Shown: in pieces, positions 33,869 through 42,015 of the stretch
How positions within the stretch are numbered: position 1 is the first letter of the stretch
Layout: every line of letters starts with the position of its first letter
NCBI RefSeq assembly: GCF_000717595.1
Contig: NZ_JNZO01000045.1
Span: 1 to 64,000, forward strand
Reading direction: 5' to 3'
Source of the DNA: Streptomyces flavochromogenes
Lineage (GTDB): Bacteria > Actinomycetota > Actinomycetes > Streptomycetales > Streptomycetaceae
Length of the DNA stretch: 64,000 bases
Position numbers and translations under genes: made by a program
Notes under the pieces: model-generated
What the model was told of the DNA's origin: nothing
The model's database searches: none
What the model saw: only the letters and a program-made list of their open reading frames with translations

Positions 33869-33880
33869 GACAACGTTGTC
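33869..33880. promoter_or_regulatory. LacI-type operator palindrome
   Basis: GACAACGTTGTC is a perfect 12-bp palindrome with central CG, the standard shape of a LacI-family half-site pair. It lies between the divergent LacI gene and ROK kinase gene, 80 bp before the kinase ATG. Confidence 0.75.
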
Positions 33881-33959
33881 ACCGGAGGGGAGACTGTACG
33901 GAACGGGACACGATAGACAGCGTTCCGTCCGCCCGTCGCCGACTGGAGACCCCGCGCCC

Positions 33960-34907
33960 ATGCAGACCGATCCCGCCACGGGACCCCTCGACGGACTCGT
34001 CGCCGCCCTCGACATCGGGGGCACCAAGATCGCCGGCGCCCTGGTCGACGGTGAGGGTCGCATCCGCGTCCGCTCCCAGCGGCCCACGCCCGCGCGTGAC
34101 GACGGCGAGACGGTGATGGGCGCGGTCGGGGACGTGCTCGCCGAGCTCGCGGACTCGCCCCTGTGGGAGGCCGCCGGGGCCGTCGGCATCGGCAGCGCGG
34201 GCCCGGTCGACGCGTACCGGGGGACCGTCAGCCCGGTGAACGTGCCCGGTTGGCGCGACTTTCCGCTCGTCGAACGGGTCCACAAGGCGACGGGCGGACG
34301 GCCCGTCACCCTGGTCGGCGACGGCGTCGCCATGACGGCCGCCGAACACTGGCTCGGTGCCGCCCGAGGCCACGACAACGCCCTCTGCCTCGTGGTCTCC
34401 ACGGGCGTCGGCGGCGGCCTCGTCCTCGGGGGAAGGGTCCACCCCGGCCCCACCGGCAACGCCGGTCACATCGGCCACATGGTGGTGGACATGGACGGCG
34501 AGCCCTGCGCCTGCGGCGGGCGCGGTTGCGTCGAACGCATCGCCAGCGGCCCGCACATCGCCCGTCGCGCCCTGGAGAACGGCTGGCGCCCGGGACCCGA
34601 CGGCGACGCCTCCGCGGCCGCCGTGGCCGCCGCTGCGCGCGCGGGGGACCCGGTCGCCGTCGCCTCGTTCGAGCGGGCGGCCCAGGCCCTCGCGGCGGGC
34701 ATCGCCGCGACGGCGACCCTCGTCGAGATCGACATCGCGGTCGTCGGCGGCGGGGTGGCCGGTGCCGGAGAGGTCCTCTTCGCCCCGCTGCGCCGCGCCC
34801 TCACCACGTACGCCACGCTCGACTTTGTCCGGAACCTGACGGTCGTCCCTGCGCTCACGGGCACCGACGCGGGCCTCCTGGGCGCCGCTGCGGCAGCGGT
34901 GGCCTGA
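33960..34907 (+). CDS. ROK-family sugar kinase (glucokinase-like)
   Basis: ASKHA sugar kinase of about 315 aa. Phosphate-1 motif ALDIGGTKIAGALVD, substrate region GVGIGSAGPVD-like GAVGIGSAGPVDAYRG, phosphate-2 VVSTGVGGGLVLGG, the ROK signature GHIGHMVVDMDGEPCACGGRGCVE, cited as EPCACGGRGCVE with the zinc cysteines, and adenosine motif AVVGGGVAGAGEVLF. No N-terminal HTH, so it is a kinase rather than a repressor. It phosphorylates glucose or another hexose. ATG 33960 chosen; the frame is open to 33876, which would overlap the operator. A hairpin follows the gene. Confidence 0.92.
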   Translation: MQTDPATGPLDGLVAALDIGGTKIAGALVDGEGRIRVRSQRPTPARDDGETVMGAVGDVLAELADSPLWEAAGAVGIGSAGPVDAYRGTVSPVNVPGWRDFPLVERVHKATGGRPVTLVGDGVAMTAAEHWLGAARGHDNALCLVVSTGVGGGLVLGGRVHPGPTGNAGHIGHMVVDMDGEPCACGGRGCVERIASGPHIARRALENGWRPGPDGDASAAAVAAAARAGDPVAVASFERAAQALAAGIAATATLVEIDIAVVGGGVAGAGEVLFAPLRRALTTYATLDFVRNLTVVPALTGTDAGLLGAAAAAVA

Positions 34908-34928
34908 CGGGCCCGCCCGGCGGGCCCG
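34908..34928. terminator. Hairpin after ROK kinase gene
   Basis: CGGGCCCGC (34908-34916) and GCGGGCCCG (34920-34928) form a perfect 9-bp stem with a 3-nt loop between two convergent genes. Confidence 0.7.
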
Positions 34929-34936
34929 ACCCCGGC

Positions 34937-35119
34937 TCAGTCCTCCCGTACCCGCTCCGCCGTCCGTTGTTCGACGATCACCAGGAAGGTGTCGGACTCC
35001 AGGTCCATGACGACCCGGGCCGGCACCCCCTCGTCCCTTCGCGCCCCGGCGAACTCCTCCGCCGGCCAGCTGCCCCGCGGGCCGCCGGCCGGAAAACGTT
35101 CGAGAACCCTACGACTCAT
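34937..35119 (-). CDS. Small hypothetical protein, 60 aa
   Basis: A 60-residue ORF, MSRRVLERFPAGGPRG...WPAEEFAGARRDEG...VVMDLESDTFLVIVEQ, from ATG 35119 with GGAG just upstream. The mixture of charged and hydrophobic residues, the good codon bias and the ribosome-binding site suggest a real gene. No family recognised with confidence and no cysteine or membrane segment. Convergent with the ROK kinase gene and divergent from the P-loop/Nudix gene. Confidence 0.6.
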   Translation of the reverse strand: MSRRVLERFPAGGPRGSWPAEEFAGARRDEGVPARVVMDLESDTFLVIVEQRTAERVRED

Positions 35120-35275
35120 TTCTCCGCACCCCCTCGTGCTTGCCGTTCTCAACGACCCCCGCGCGGAAGTGTCACGCTCATGCCCAAGCGGACGCATATG
35201 CCAGGACATGCGTTCGTGGTTTTCGTGGCAGGGTGTTGGGGGCAATCCACAGGGGGCTGTCGAAGAGGGGGAATC

Positions 35276-36310
35276 GTGATCGTCTGGGTCAACGGTGCGT
35301 TCGGCGCGGGGAAGTCCAGCACCGCGCGCGAGCTGGTCGATCTGATCCCGAACAGCACGCTGTACGACCCCGAGGTCACCGGCGGGGGACTGCGCGGCCT
35401 TCTGCCGGCCAAGCGGCTCGCCGAGGTCGAGGACTACCAGGACCTGCCGATCTGGCGGCGCCTGGTGGTCGACACCGCCGCCGCCCTGCTCGCCGAGCTC
35501 GGCGGCGTCCTGATCGTCCCCATGACCCTGCTGCGCCAGGAGTACCGGGACGAGATCTTCGGCGGGCTCGCCGCCCGTCGCATCGACGTCCGCCATGTGC
35601 TGCTCGCCCCGGAGGAAACGATCCTGCGGGACCGGATCGACGGCAGGTCCGAGTACGACGACCCCGACGTCGACGCCCGCGTCCGGGAGTGGTGTCACGG
35701 CCACCTCGCGCCGTACCGGGCCGCGCTCGACTGGCTCGCCGCCGACGCGTACGTGGTCGACACCTCGGCGCTCACCGCGGCCGAGGCCGCCCGGTCCGTC
35801 GCCGACGCGGTCCGGGCCGGCCGTGCCGCCCCCTGCGGCATCGTCCAGACCCCCGAACCGACCGGCGAGACCGTCGCGGCCGGAGTCCTGCTCTTCGACG
35901 AGCGGGACCGCTTCCTCCTGGTCGACCCCACCTACAAGCCGGGATGGGAGTTCCCCGGCGGGGTCGTCGAGCCCGGAGAAGCCCCGGCCCGTGCCGGAAT
36001 GCGCGAGGTGGCCGAGGAGATAGGCCTCGCACTCGACGCCGTACCCCGCCTCCTGCTCGTCGACTGGGAACGCCCCCAGCCGCCCGGCTACGGCGGACTC
36101 CGCCTCCTCTTCGACGGCGGCACGCTCGGCACCGCCGACACGGAGCGCCTCCACCTGCCCGGCGCCGAACTCCGCGACTGGCGCTTCGTCACCGAGGAGG
36201 AGGCAGCCGACCTTCTGCCCCCCGTCCGCTACCGCCGCCTCCGCTGGGCCCTGCGCGCCCGCGAGCGCGGCACGGTGCTCAACCTGGAGGCCGGGGACCC
36301 GGTGGGCTGA
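35276..36310 (+). CDS. P-loop kinase-Nudix hydrolase fusion
   Basis: Two-domain protein of 344 aa. Residues 1-180 are a P-loop NTPase: MIVWVNGAFGAGKSSTA (Walker A GAFGAGKS), LIVPMTLLRQEYRDEIFGGL, HVLLAPEETILRDRI, as in the TmrB/AAA_33 group of small kinases. Residues about 195-340 are a Nudix domain with AAGVLLFDERDRFLLVDP and the Nudix box GGVVEPGEAPARAGMREVAEEIG, cited as PARAGMREVAEEIG (catalytic REVAEE). The start is GTG 35276 with GAGGGGG 4-5 nt upstream. The N-domain may phosphorylate and the C-domain may hydrolyse a nucleoside diphosphate-linked compound; the substrate is unknown. The frame is open for 1.1 kb upstream, but that is shadow. Confidence 0.88.
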   Translation: MIVWVNGAFGAGKSSTARELVDLIPNSTLYDPEVTGGGLRGLLPAKRLAEVEDYQDLPIWRRLVVDTAAALLAELGGVLIVPMTLLRQEYRDEIFGGLAARRIDVRHVLLAPEETILRDRIDGRSEYDDPDVDARVREWCHGHLAPYRAALDWLAADAYVVDTSALTAAEAARSVADAVRAGRAAPCGIVQTPEPTGETVAAGVLLFDERDRFLLVDPTYKPGWEFPGGVVEPGEAPARAGMREVAEEIGLALDAVPRLLLVDWERPQPPGYGGLRLLFDGGTLGTADTERLHLPGAELRDWRFVTEEEAADLLPPVRYRRLRWALRARERGTVLNLEAGDPVG

Positions 36311-36462
36311 CGGCGACGACCCGGAGACCCGGTGGGGCGACGGTCATGGTGGCGGGCCGACGGGCACGGCCCGGAGCCCGGCTCCGACGGTCGCGGTCCG
36401 GCCCTGCGGTGGTGTGTCGAAGGCCGTCGGCGCGCGTCCCCGTCGTGGGCCGACGGTCGCGG
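36311..36462. other. Intergenic low-complexity region
   Basis: No gene seen. GACCCGGTGGG occurs at the end of the Nudix gene and again just after it, and CCGACGGTCGCGGTC occurs twice (about 36384 and 36450). It separates convergent genes. Confidence 0.5.
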
Positions 36463-37164
36463 TCAGGCCGAAGCCGTCGCGGCCGCCGCGGTCAGTCGCG
36501 CCGCCGCTTCCGAGGTCACCGGCGCGCCGTGGCCGCAGCACAACACCGACGGACCCAGCTTCGCCAGCAGACGCATCGAGTCCAGCGCGAGAGCGCGGTC
36601 GACATGGAGCACGCCGAACATCACGTCCGGCACCGACGCCACCGTGTCCCCGGTGAACAGCACACCGTGGCGGGGGAGGTGGACGGCGATCGAACCGGGC
36701 GTGTGGCCCGGGGCGTGGACCACCACCGCGCCGCCGCCGAAGTCGAGCACCTCGCCGTCCACGACCTCCCGGTCGACCCGGGTCGGCGGCGCCTCCGGCG
36801 AGGTCACCCCGTGCTCGAAGATCGGGAGTTCCCAGTCCAGGAGGTGCGGCTCCGGCACCGGTGCCTCGCCCCGGATCACCGGCGCGTCGAGCCCGTGCGC
36901 GAGGATCTCGGCCCCGTGCCGGTCCGCCAGCTCCTGCGCCGAGCCCACGTGGTCCCGATGGCAGTGGGTCAGCACGATCCGGCGGAGCCGGTCCGGGTCG
37001 AGACCGGCGGACCGTATCGCCGCGGCCGTCTCGTCCGCCATGCCGGCCCAGCCGGCGTCGATCAGCGTCAGCCCCTCCTCGTCCTGCCAGAGGTAGGCCT
37101 GGCCGATGGAGTAGTCGAGGAGGTGCAGACGCGGGATGATCCTGGTGAGCTCGATGGATGCCAT
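36463..37164 (-). CDS. Metallo-beta-lactamase-fold hydrolase
   Basis: MBL-fold protein of 233 aa. Metal motifs: LTHCHRDHVGSA (HxHxDH), HAPGHTPGSIAVH (third His), FTGDTVASVP (bridging Asp) and the C-terminal CCGHGAPV (last His). The binuclear zinc site is complete. The DAGWAGM and LIDAGW start strand is typical of glyoxalase II-like and YflN-like hydrolases. Probably a cytoplasmic thioesterase or lactonase-type enzyme; substrate unknown. It is followed on the same strand by the M20 peptidase gene upstream in coordinates 37250-38614, 85 bp away, and may be co-transcribed with it. Confidence 0.92.
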   Translation of the reverse strand: MASIELTRIIPRLHLLDYSIGQAYLWQDEEGLTLIDAGWAGMADETAAAIRSAGLDPDRLRRIVLTHCHRDHVGSAQELADRHGAEILAHGLDAPVIRGEAPVPEPHLLDWELPIFEHGVTSPEAPPTRVDREVVDGEVLDFGGGAVVVHAPGHTPGSIAVHLPRHGVLFTGDTVASVPDVMFGVLHVDRALALDSMRLLAKLGPSVLCCGHGAPVTSEAAARLTAAAATASA

Positions 37165-37249
37165 GCGGCGAACCTACGCATCTCCGCAGGTCCGCCGCAT
37201 GGTTCTACGCTGTCGGCGAGCTTCGCCGAACGCTGAATGTGTCTGACCG

Positions 37250-38614
37250 TCAGCTCTGCTTCTGGCGCGCGTAGTTGAGCAGGAAGTGCGCCTCGGCCAC
37301 GGACAGCCGCTCCAGCTCGTCGGGGGAGACGGACTCGTTGGGCGCGTGGATCTGCGCCTCGGGCTCGCTCAGGCCGATCAGCAGGATCTCCGACTCCGGG
37401 TACAGCGAGGCCAGCGTGTTGCACAGCGGGATCGAGCCGCCCATGCCCGCCGTCTGCATCTCCTGACCGGGGTACGCGATCCGCATCGCCTCGGCCATCG
37501 ACGCGTACGCCGGGCTCGACGTGTCCGCCTGGAACGGCTGGCCCTGACCGACCTGTTCGAGGGAGACCCGGGCGTTCCACGGCGTGTGCTTCTCGATGTG
37601 CGCGAAGAGCAGCTTGGTCACCTCGGCCGAGTCCAGGCCGGGCGGCACCCGCAGGCTGAGCTGGGCACGGGCCGAGGACGGGATCGACGGGGTCGCTCCG
37701 GCCACGGGGTGGCAGTCGATGCCGATGACGGTGACGGCAGGGCGCGCCCAGATCCGGTCCGCGACGGTACCGGCACCCGGCAGGGCCACTCCGCTGAGGA
37801 CCTTGGCGTCCTGGCGGAAGTCCTCCTCCGGGTACTGCAGCCCCTCCCACATCTGGTCGCCCGGCAGCCCGTCGATGACGGTCGAACCGTCCGGGCCGCG
37901 CAGCGAGTCCAGTACGCGGATCAGCGCGGCCAGCGCGTCCGGCGCGGCGCCGCCGAACTGACCGGAGTGCAGATTGCCCTCCAGGGTGTCGATCCCCACC
38001 CGGATCATCGTCATGCCGCGCAGGGTCGCGGTCACGGTCGGCAGGCCCACCCGGAAGTTGCCCGCGTCGCCGATCACGATCGCGTCGGAGACGAGCAGCT
38101 CGGGGTGCTGCTCCGCGTACCGCTCGAGACCGCCGGTGCCCTGCTCCTCCGAACCCTCGACGATCACCTTGACCGTCACGGGAACGCCGCCGTTCGCCTT
38201 GAGGGCGCGCAGCGCGAGCAGATGCAGGATGAAGCCGCCCTTGCAGTCCGCCGTGCCACGCCCGTACCAGCGCCCGTTCCGCTCCGTCAGCTTGAACGGC
38301 GGGGTGAGCCAGGCGGACTCGTCCAGCTTCGGCTGCACGTCGTAGTGCGCGTACAGAAGGACGGTCGGCGCGCCGGCCGGGCCGGGCAGGATGCCGTACA
38401 CGGCCTGCGAGCCGTCCGGGGTGTCGAGCAGTGCCACGTCCTGGAAGTCCTCGGCGCGCAGCGCGTCCGCGACCCAGTTCGCGGCACCCTCGCACTCGCT
38501 GCGGGGCGCCACTGCCTCGTCCGCCACCGACTCGAAGGCCACCAGCTCCGTGAGCTCGGCCTTGGCACGGGGCATCAGGGACCGGACGGTCTCGGCGATC
38601 GGATTCGAGGTCAT
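37250..38614 (-). CDS. M20-family dipeptidase
   Basis: Zinc peptidase of about 454 aa (M20 family, CNDP-like dipeptidase). Landmarks: VLLYAHYDVQPK (metal His and catalytic Asp), WYGRGTADCKGGFI (bridging Asp), VIVEGSEEQGTGG (catalytic Glu plus metal Glu), VIGDAGNF (metal Asp), HSGQFGGAAPDAL in the lid dimerisation domain, and GGSIPLCNTL plus APNESVS (metal His in QIHAPNES) at the C end. All metal ligands are present. It hydrolyses dipeptides or acylated amino acids in the cytoplasm. ATG 38614 is preferred, since AGGAG sits 7 nt upstream; GTG 38620 is too close to it. Confidence 0.93.
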   Translation of the reverse strand: MTSNPIAETVRSLMPRAKAELTELVAFESVADEAVAPRSECEGAANWVADALRAEDFQDVALLDTPDGSQAVYGILPGPAGAPTVLLYAHYDVQPKLDESAWLTPPFKLTERNGRWYGRGTADCKGGFILHLLALRALKANGGVPVTVKVIVEGSEEQGTGGLERYAEQHPELLVSDAIVIGDAGNFRVGLPTVTATLRGMTMIRVGIDTLEGNLHSGQFGGAAPDALAALIRVLDSLRGPDGSTVIDGLPGDQMWEGLQYPEEDFRQDAKVLSGVALPGAGTVADRIWARPAVTVIGIDCHPVAGATPSIPSSARAQLSLRVPPGLDSAEVTKLLFAHIEKHTPWNARVSLEQVGQGQPFQADTSSPAYASMAEAMRIAYPGQEMQTAGMGGSIPLCNTLASLYPESEILLIGLSEPEAQIHAPNESVSPDELERLSVAEAHFLLNYARQKQS

Positions 38615-38656
38615 GGGCACGCTCCTGATGGGTGCGACGTTTACGACGTAAGGACG

Positions 38657-38734
38657 GCGTTCGGCGTATGTCGTGGTACGGCGAACGCACCGCCGATCCT
38701 ACGGCGCGGGCCTTTGGCTACCGCGCCGTAGGAT
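38657..38734. promoter_or_regulatory. Two inverted repeats in a divergent promoter region
   Basis: GCGTTCG (38657-38663) with CGAACGC (38682-38688), and ATCCTACGGCGCGG (38696-38709) with CCGCGCCGTAGGAT (38721-38734), a perfect 14-bp repeat with an 11-nt spacer. The region lies between the divergent M20 peptidase and flavin-reductase (GGR) genes. TCAGGAGCAGA is repeated at about 38738 and 38761, the second copy giving the ribosome-binding site for the gene at 38780. Confidence 0.5.
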
Positions 38735-38779
38735 GCGTCAGGAGCAGACCACCGGTCGGATCAGGAGCAGAAGCACATC

Positions 38780-40387
38780 GTGAGCAGCGAGCAAGCGGAG
38801 AACGCCGGTCCGGAGAACACCGCGCCCGAAGGCGCGGCTCCTGAGGGCATCACGGGCGGGGTGTCGGACGCGGTGTCGGACGATGTCGCGGACGCGGTGT
38901 CGGACCAGGTCACGGACGCCGAGGCGTCCCACGAATCGCACGACGGAGCGCCCGCGGAGGAGGCCTCGGACGTCGTGGACGCCGACGCCGTTGCCGCCCG
39001 GGACGTCGTGGACCGTGAGAACACCGAGGTCTGGGACGTCGTGGTCGTCGGCGCGGGGCCCGGCGGCGCGTCCGCGGCCTACGCGGCCGCGGTGGCCGGA
39101 CGGCGGGTGCTCCTCCTGGAGAAGTCCGAGCTGCCCCGGTACAAGACCTGCGGTGGCGGCATCATCGGCCCCTCCCGCGACTGTCTGCCGCCCGGCTTCG
39201 AACTGCCCCTCCAGGACCGGGTGCACGCCGTCACCTTCTCCCTGGACGGCCGTTTCGCCCGTACCCGCCGCTCGCGGAAGATGCTCTTCGGGCTCATCAA
39301 CCGCCCGGAGTTCGACGCCCAGCTCGTCGAGCACGCCCAGAAGGCCGGCGCCGAGCTGCGGACCGGGGTCACGGTGACCCGCGTGGAGCAGCACGGCCCG
39401 GCGGTCCCGGACCGGCGGACCGTCGCCGTGGTCCTCGCCGACGGCGAGACCGTGCTCGCACGCGCGGTCGTCGGTGCCGACGGCAGTGCCAGCCGGATAG
39501 GTGCGCATGTCGGGGTGAAGCTCGGTCAGGTCGACCTGGGCCTGGAGGCGGAGATCCCCGTACCGCCGTCCGTGGCGGAGGACTGGAAGGGCCGCGTCCT
39601 CATCGACTGGGGCCCCATGCCCGGCAGTTACGGGTGGGTGTTCCCCAAGGGCGACACCCTGACGGTCGGCGTCATCTCGGCGCGCGGCGAGGGCGCGGCC
39701 ACCAAGCGGTACATGGAGGACTTCGTCGCCAGGCTCGGCCTGTCCGGTTTCGAGCCCACGATCTCCTCCGGCCATCTGACGCGCTGCCGCACCGACGACT
39801 CGCCGCTCTCCCGTGGCCGGGTCCTCGTCTGCGGCGACGCGGCGGGGCTCCTGGAGCCGTGGACGCGTGAGGGCATCTCGTACGCGCTCCGCTCGGGCCG
39901 GCTGGCCGGCGAGTGGGCGGTGCGGGTCGCCGAGGCCGACGACGCGGTCGACGCACGGCGTCAGGCCCTGAACTACGCCTTCGCCATCAAGGCCGGGCTG
40001 GGTGTCGAGATGGCCGTCGGGCGGCGGATGCTCGCCGTCTTCGAGCGGCGGCCGGGGCTGCTGCACGCGACGCTGACGGGCCTGCGTCCCGCCTGGAACG
40101 CGTTCGCCGACATCACCCGGGGTTCGGCGACGCTCGGCGGCATGGTCCGGTCGAACGGCATGGCCCGGCGGGCCCTGGAGATCCTCGACAAGCGCATGGA
40201 CACCTCGTCGGGTGTCGGCCCGGCGGGCCGGGGCGTCGGCAAGGGCGAGCGGTCGGCACCCGAGGCCGACGCGAACGCGGAGGCGCAGACCGACGCGCAG
40301 ACCCAGGTGCGGACCGAGGGGCAGTCCGGCCCGAAGGCCGGCGCTTCCGCGAAGCCGGAGACTCCCGAGGCTCCGGAAGCGGTCTGA
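38780..40387 (+). CDS. Geranylgeranyl reductase-family FAD oxidoreductase
   Basis: FAD-dependent enzyme of 535 aa. An acidic disordered leader of about 80 residues has a repetitive Val-Ser-Asp/Ala-Asp pattern (SDAVSDDVADAVSDQV). The FAD motif DVVVVGAGPGGASAAYAAAV begins near 82; other marks are PRYKTCGGGIIG, VVGADGSASRIGAHVG, GPMPGSYGWVFPKGDTLTVGV, cited as YGWVFPKGD, and VCGDAAGLLEPWTREGISYAL, cited as GDAAGLLEPWTREG. A second disordered tail of about 60 residues is Ala/Glu/Gln/Thr-rich. The core matches the GGR family that saturates isoprenoid chains of lipids or menaquinone; the substrate is inferred. GTG start with AGGAG 12 nt upstream. Confidence 0.9.
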   Translation: MSSEQAENAGPENTAPEGAAPEGITGGVSDAVSDDVADAVSDQVTDAEASHESHDGAPAEEASDVVDADAVAARDVVDRENTEVWDVVVVGAGPGGASAAYAAAVAGRRVLLLEKSELPRYKTCGGGIIGPSRDCLPPGFELPLQDRVHAVTFSLDGRFARTRRSRKMLFGLINRPEFDAQLVEHAQKAGAELRTGVTVTRVEQHGPAVPDRRTVAVVLADGETVLARAVVGADGSASRIGAHVGVKLGQVDLGLEAEIPVPPSVAEDWKGRVLIDWGPMPGSYGWVFPKGDTLTVGVISARGEGAATKRYMEDFVARLGLSGFEPTISSGHLTRCRTDDSPLSRGRVLVCGDAAGLLEPWTREGISYALRSGRLAGEWAVRVAEADDAVDARRQALNYAFAIKAGLGVEMAVGRRMLAVFERRPGLLHATLTGLRPAWNAFADITRGSATLGGMVRSNGMARRALEILDKRMDTSSGVGPAGRGVGKGERSAPEADANAEAQTDAQTQVRTEGQSGPKAGASAKPETPEAPEAV

Positions 40388-40457
40388 CGCCTCCGAAGGG
40401 CGCACCTGGCGTACAGGAAGTGAGTGAAGCGGACGGGCTCCGCCGCTCCGGCCGGTT

Positions 40458-40952
40458 TCACGCGGCGGGAGTGGTGGGGCCCGTCGGCGTGATGCGGAAG
40501 ACGGGGTGCTTCGGGGCGATGGCGCGCAGCTCCTCGTCGGTGGAGTCGGGGCCGACGCCGCCGAAGAAGACGCCGACCTCGGCCTTCCAGCGCTTGAGGT
40601 AGGCGCGCAGCAGCGCGGGCTTGTCGTCGTCCGTGACCTCGACGGCGGTGAAGTCCTGCACGTGCTTGCCGAGGATCAGCCGACCGCCGCCGGCGGCCCG
40701 CATGTTGTGGGTCCACTGGACGTGGCCGCGGGGAGCCACGAGGTAGCGGACGCCGTCCACCGTCAGGAGGTTGACAGGGGTGCGGCGCCACTCGCCGCTC
40801 TTGCGGCCGCGGACGGCGAGCACGCGGGAGCCCCAGACGCTGAAGCCGCGGCGGGTCGCCCAGGCGACGGCGCGGTTGAGGACGTTCACGGTGAGCCAAC
40901 CGGGCTTCATGACGTGGGCGGCGGGCTCGGAGCCGGTGGGCCGTGCGGACAT
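40458..40952 (-). CDS. Deazaflavin-dependent nitroreductase-family protein
   Basis: DDN-like split-barrel protein of 164 aa (F420H2-dependent reductase family). Landmarks: NRAVAWATRRGFSVWGSRVLAVRGRKSGEWRRTPVNLL, cited as RGRKSGEWRRTPVNLL, GVRYLVAPRGHVQWTHNMRAAGG, cited as APRGHVQWTHNMRAAGGG, and VFRITPTGP at the end. These are the family blocks for F420 phosphate and headgroup binding. ATG 40952 has AGGAGGA 5 nt upstream; the frame extends to 41030 but that would run into the operator. Divergent from a TetR gene with two matching operators, so it is probably a repressed detoxification enzyme. Confidence 0.92.
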   Translation of the reverse strand: MSARPTGSEPAAHVMKPGWLTVNVLNRAVAWATRRGFSVWGSRVLAVRGRKSGEWRRTPVNLLTVDGVRYLVAPRGHVQWTHNMRAAGGGRLILGKHVQDFTAVEVTDDDKPALLRAYLKRWKAEVGVFFGGVGPDSTDEELRAIAPKHPVFRITPTGPTTPAA

Positions 40953-41024
40953 GGGTTCCTCCTGCGGGATCAAGCGGTGCCGAGTGGTGGCGGTGCCGGG
41001 CGGTGAGGGCCGGGAGCAAAGCGT

Positions 41025-41089
41025 GAGCACTGCTCTCGCTTGGTTCGAGTGTGCAGGAATCGCCGCTCACAATCAAGAGCAGCGCTCTT
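41025..41089. promoter_or_regulatory. Two TetR operators with GAGC-N3-GCTC core
   Basis: GAGC-ACT-GCTC at 41025-41035 and AAGAGC-AGC-GCTCTT at 41075-41089 share a perfect GAGC-N3-GCTC core. A third partial GCGCTC lies nearer the TetR start. Their place between divergent genes points to the TetR protein at 41129 as the binding repressor of both. Confidence 0.7.
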
Positions 41090-41128
41090 ATTTCGTATCG
41101 GCGCTCTGAAAGTGGCACACTGCTCTCC

Positions 41129-41824
41129 ATGACGACCGTTCGAGGAGCCCGCGCCCGCGCCCGTATCGAGATCACCGCCGCCATCAAGGACGAGGCCCGC
41201 ACCCAGCTCGCCGCCGAGGGCGCCGCCAAGCTGTCCCTGCGGGCCGTCGCCCGTGAGCTGGGCATGGTCTCCTCCGCGCTCTACCGCTACTTCCCGAGCC
41301 GCGACGACCTCCTCACCGCGCTGATCGTCGAGGCGTACGACGCGATCGGCGCCGCAGCGGAGAAGGCCGCATCCGAGACGGCGGGACAGCGCCCCCTGGA
41401 CCGATGGACCGCCGTCTGCCGGGCCGTCCGCGCCTGGGCCGTCGCCCACCCGCACGAGTACGCCCTGATCTACGGTTCCCCCGTCCCCGGCTACAGCGCG
41501 CCCCAGGACACGATCGTCCCCGCCTCCCGCGTCGGCCTCGTCCTCATCGAGACCGCCCGCAGCGCGCACACCGGCGAGGGCGTCGCCCTGCCCCCGCTCC
41601 CGGAAGGACTCCGTCCCGAGGCCGCCCGCCTGGCCGCCGACATCGCCCCGGACCTCCCTCCGGCCCTCGCGGTCACGCTCGTGGGCGCCTGGTCGCAGCT
41701 CTTCGGACTGATCTCCTTCGAGGTGTTCGGTCACTTCCACAACATCGTCGAGGACCGCGAGGCGTTCTTCGCGGCGGCGGCCCGCCGCCTCGGCCAGGAC
41801 GTGGGCCTGCTCCCGCGCGGCTGA
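41129..41824 (+). CDS. TetR-family regulator
   Basis: Repressor of about 231 aa from ATG 41129. The HTH is EITAAIKDEARTQLAAEGAAKLSLRAVARELGMVSSALYRYFPSRDDLL, cited by ELGMVSSALYRYFPSRDDLL, followed by a WHG-like ligand domain (VRAWAVAHPHEYALIYGSPVPG, cited as HPHEYALIYGSPVPG; LVGAWSQLFGLISFEVFGHF). The HPHEYALI-GSPVPGY block is the TetR_C_13 or WHG class common next to oxidoreductases. The frame runs upstream through the operators, so the ATG is preferred. It faces the deazaflavin enzyme gene, its likely target. A short hairpin (GGGAGGC, CC, GCCTCCC at 41843-41858) follows. Confidence 0.92.
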   Translation: MTTVRGARARARIEITAAIKDEARTQLAAEGAAKLSLRAVARELGMVSSALYRYFPSRDDLLTALIVEAYDAIGAAAEKAASETAGQRPLDRWTAVCRAVRAWAVAHPHEYALIYGSPVPGYSAPQDTIVPASRVGLVLIETARSAHTGEGVALPPLPEGLRPEAARLAADIAPDLPPALAVTLVGAWSQLFGLISFEVFGHFHNIVEDREAFFAAAARRLGQDVGLLPRG

Positions 41825-41842
41825 GACGGCTCGGTGCGCCCC

Positions 41843-41858
41843 GGGAGGCCCGCCTCCC
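41843..41858 (+). terminator. Short hairpin after TetR gene
   Basis: GGGAGGC (41843-41849) pairs with GCCTCCC (41852-41858) over a 2-nt loop, 19 bp after the stop. The rest of the 190-bp gap before the kinase gene holds no ORF. Confidence 0.5.
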
Positions 41859-42002
41859 TGCGGAGGGTGAGGCTCGTGGTGTTCCCCGGGAAGACGCCAT
41901 GCCGACGCGCGGCCGCACCCGTACGGACGGGGCGCCGTCTACTCCGCCGGGAGTACGGGTGACCACCCCGTCGGGCTGACGTTTCCGCGGGTCCCGCACG
42001 GC

Positions 42003-42008
42003 TAGCGT
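42003..42008 (+). promoter_or_regulatory. -10 box for a possible leaderless kinase mRNA
   Basis: TAGCGT at 42003-42008 ends 7 nt before the ATG at 42016, and no ribosome-binding site is present. This is the geometry of leaderless streptomycete transcripts; the -35 is not clear. Confidence 0.4.
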
Positions 42009-42015
42009 GGCGGAC

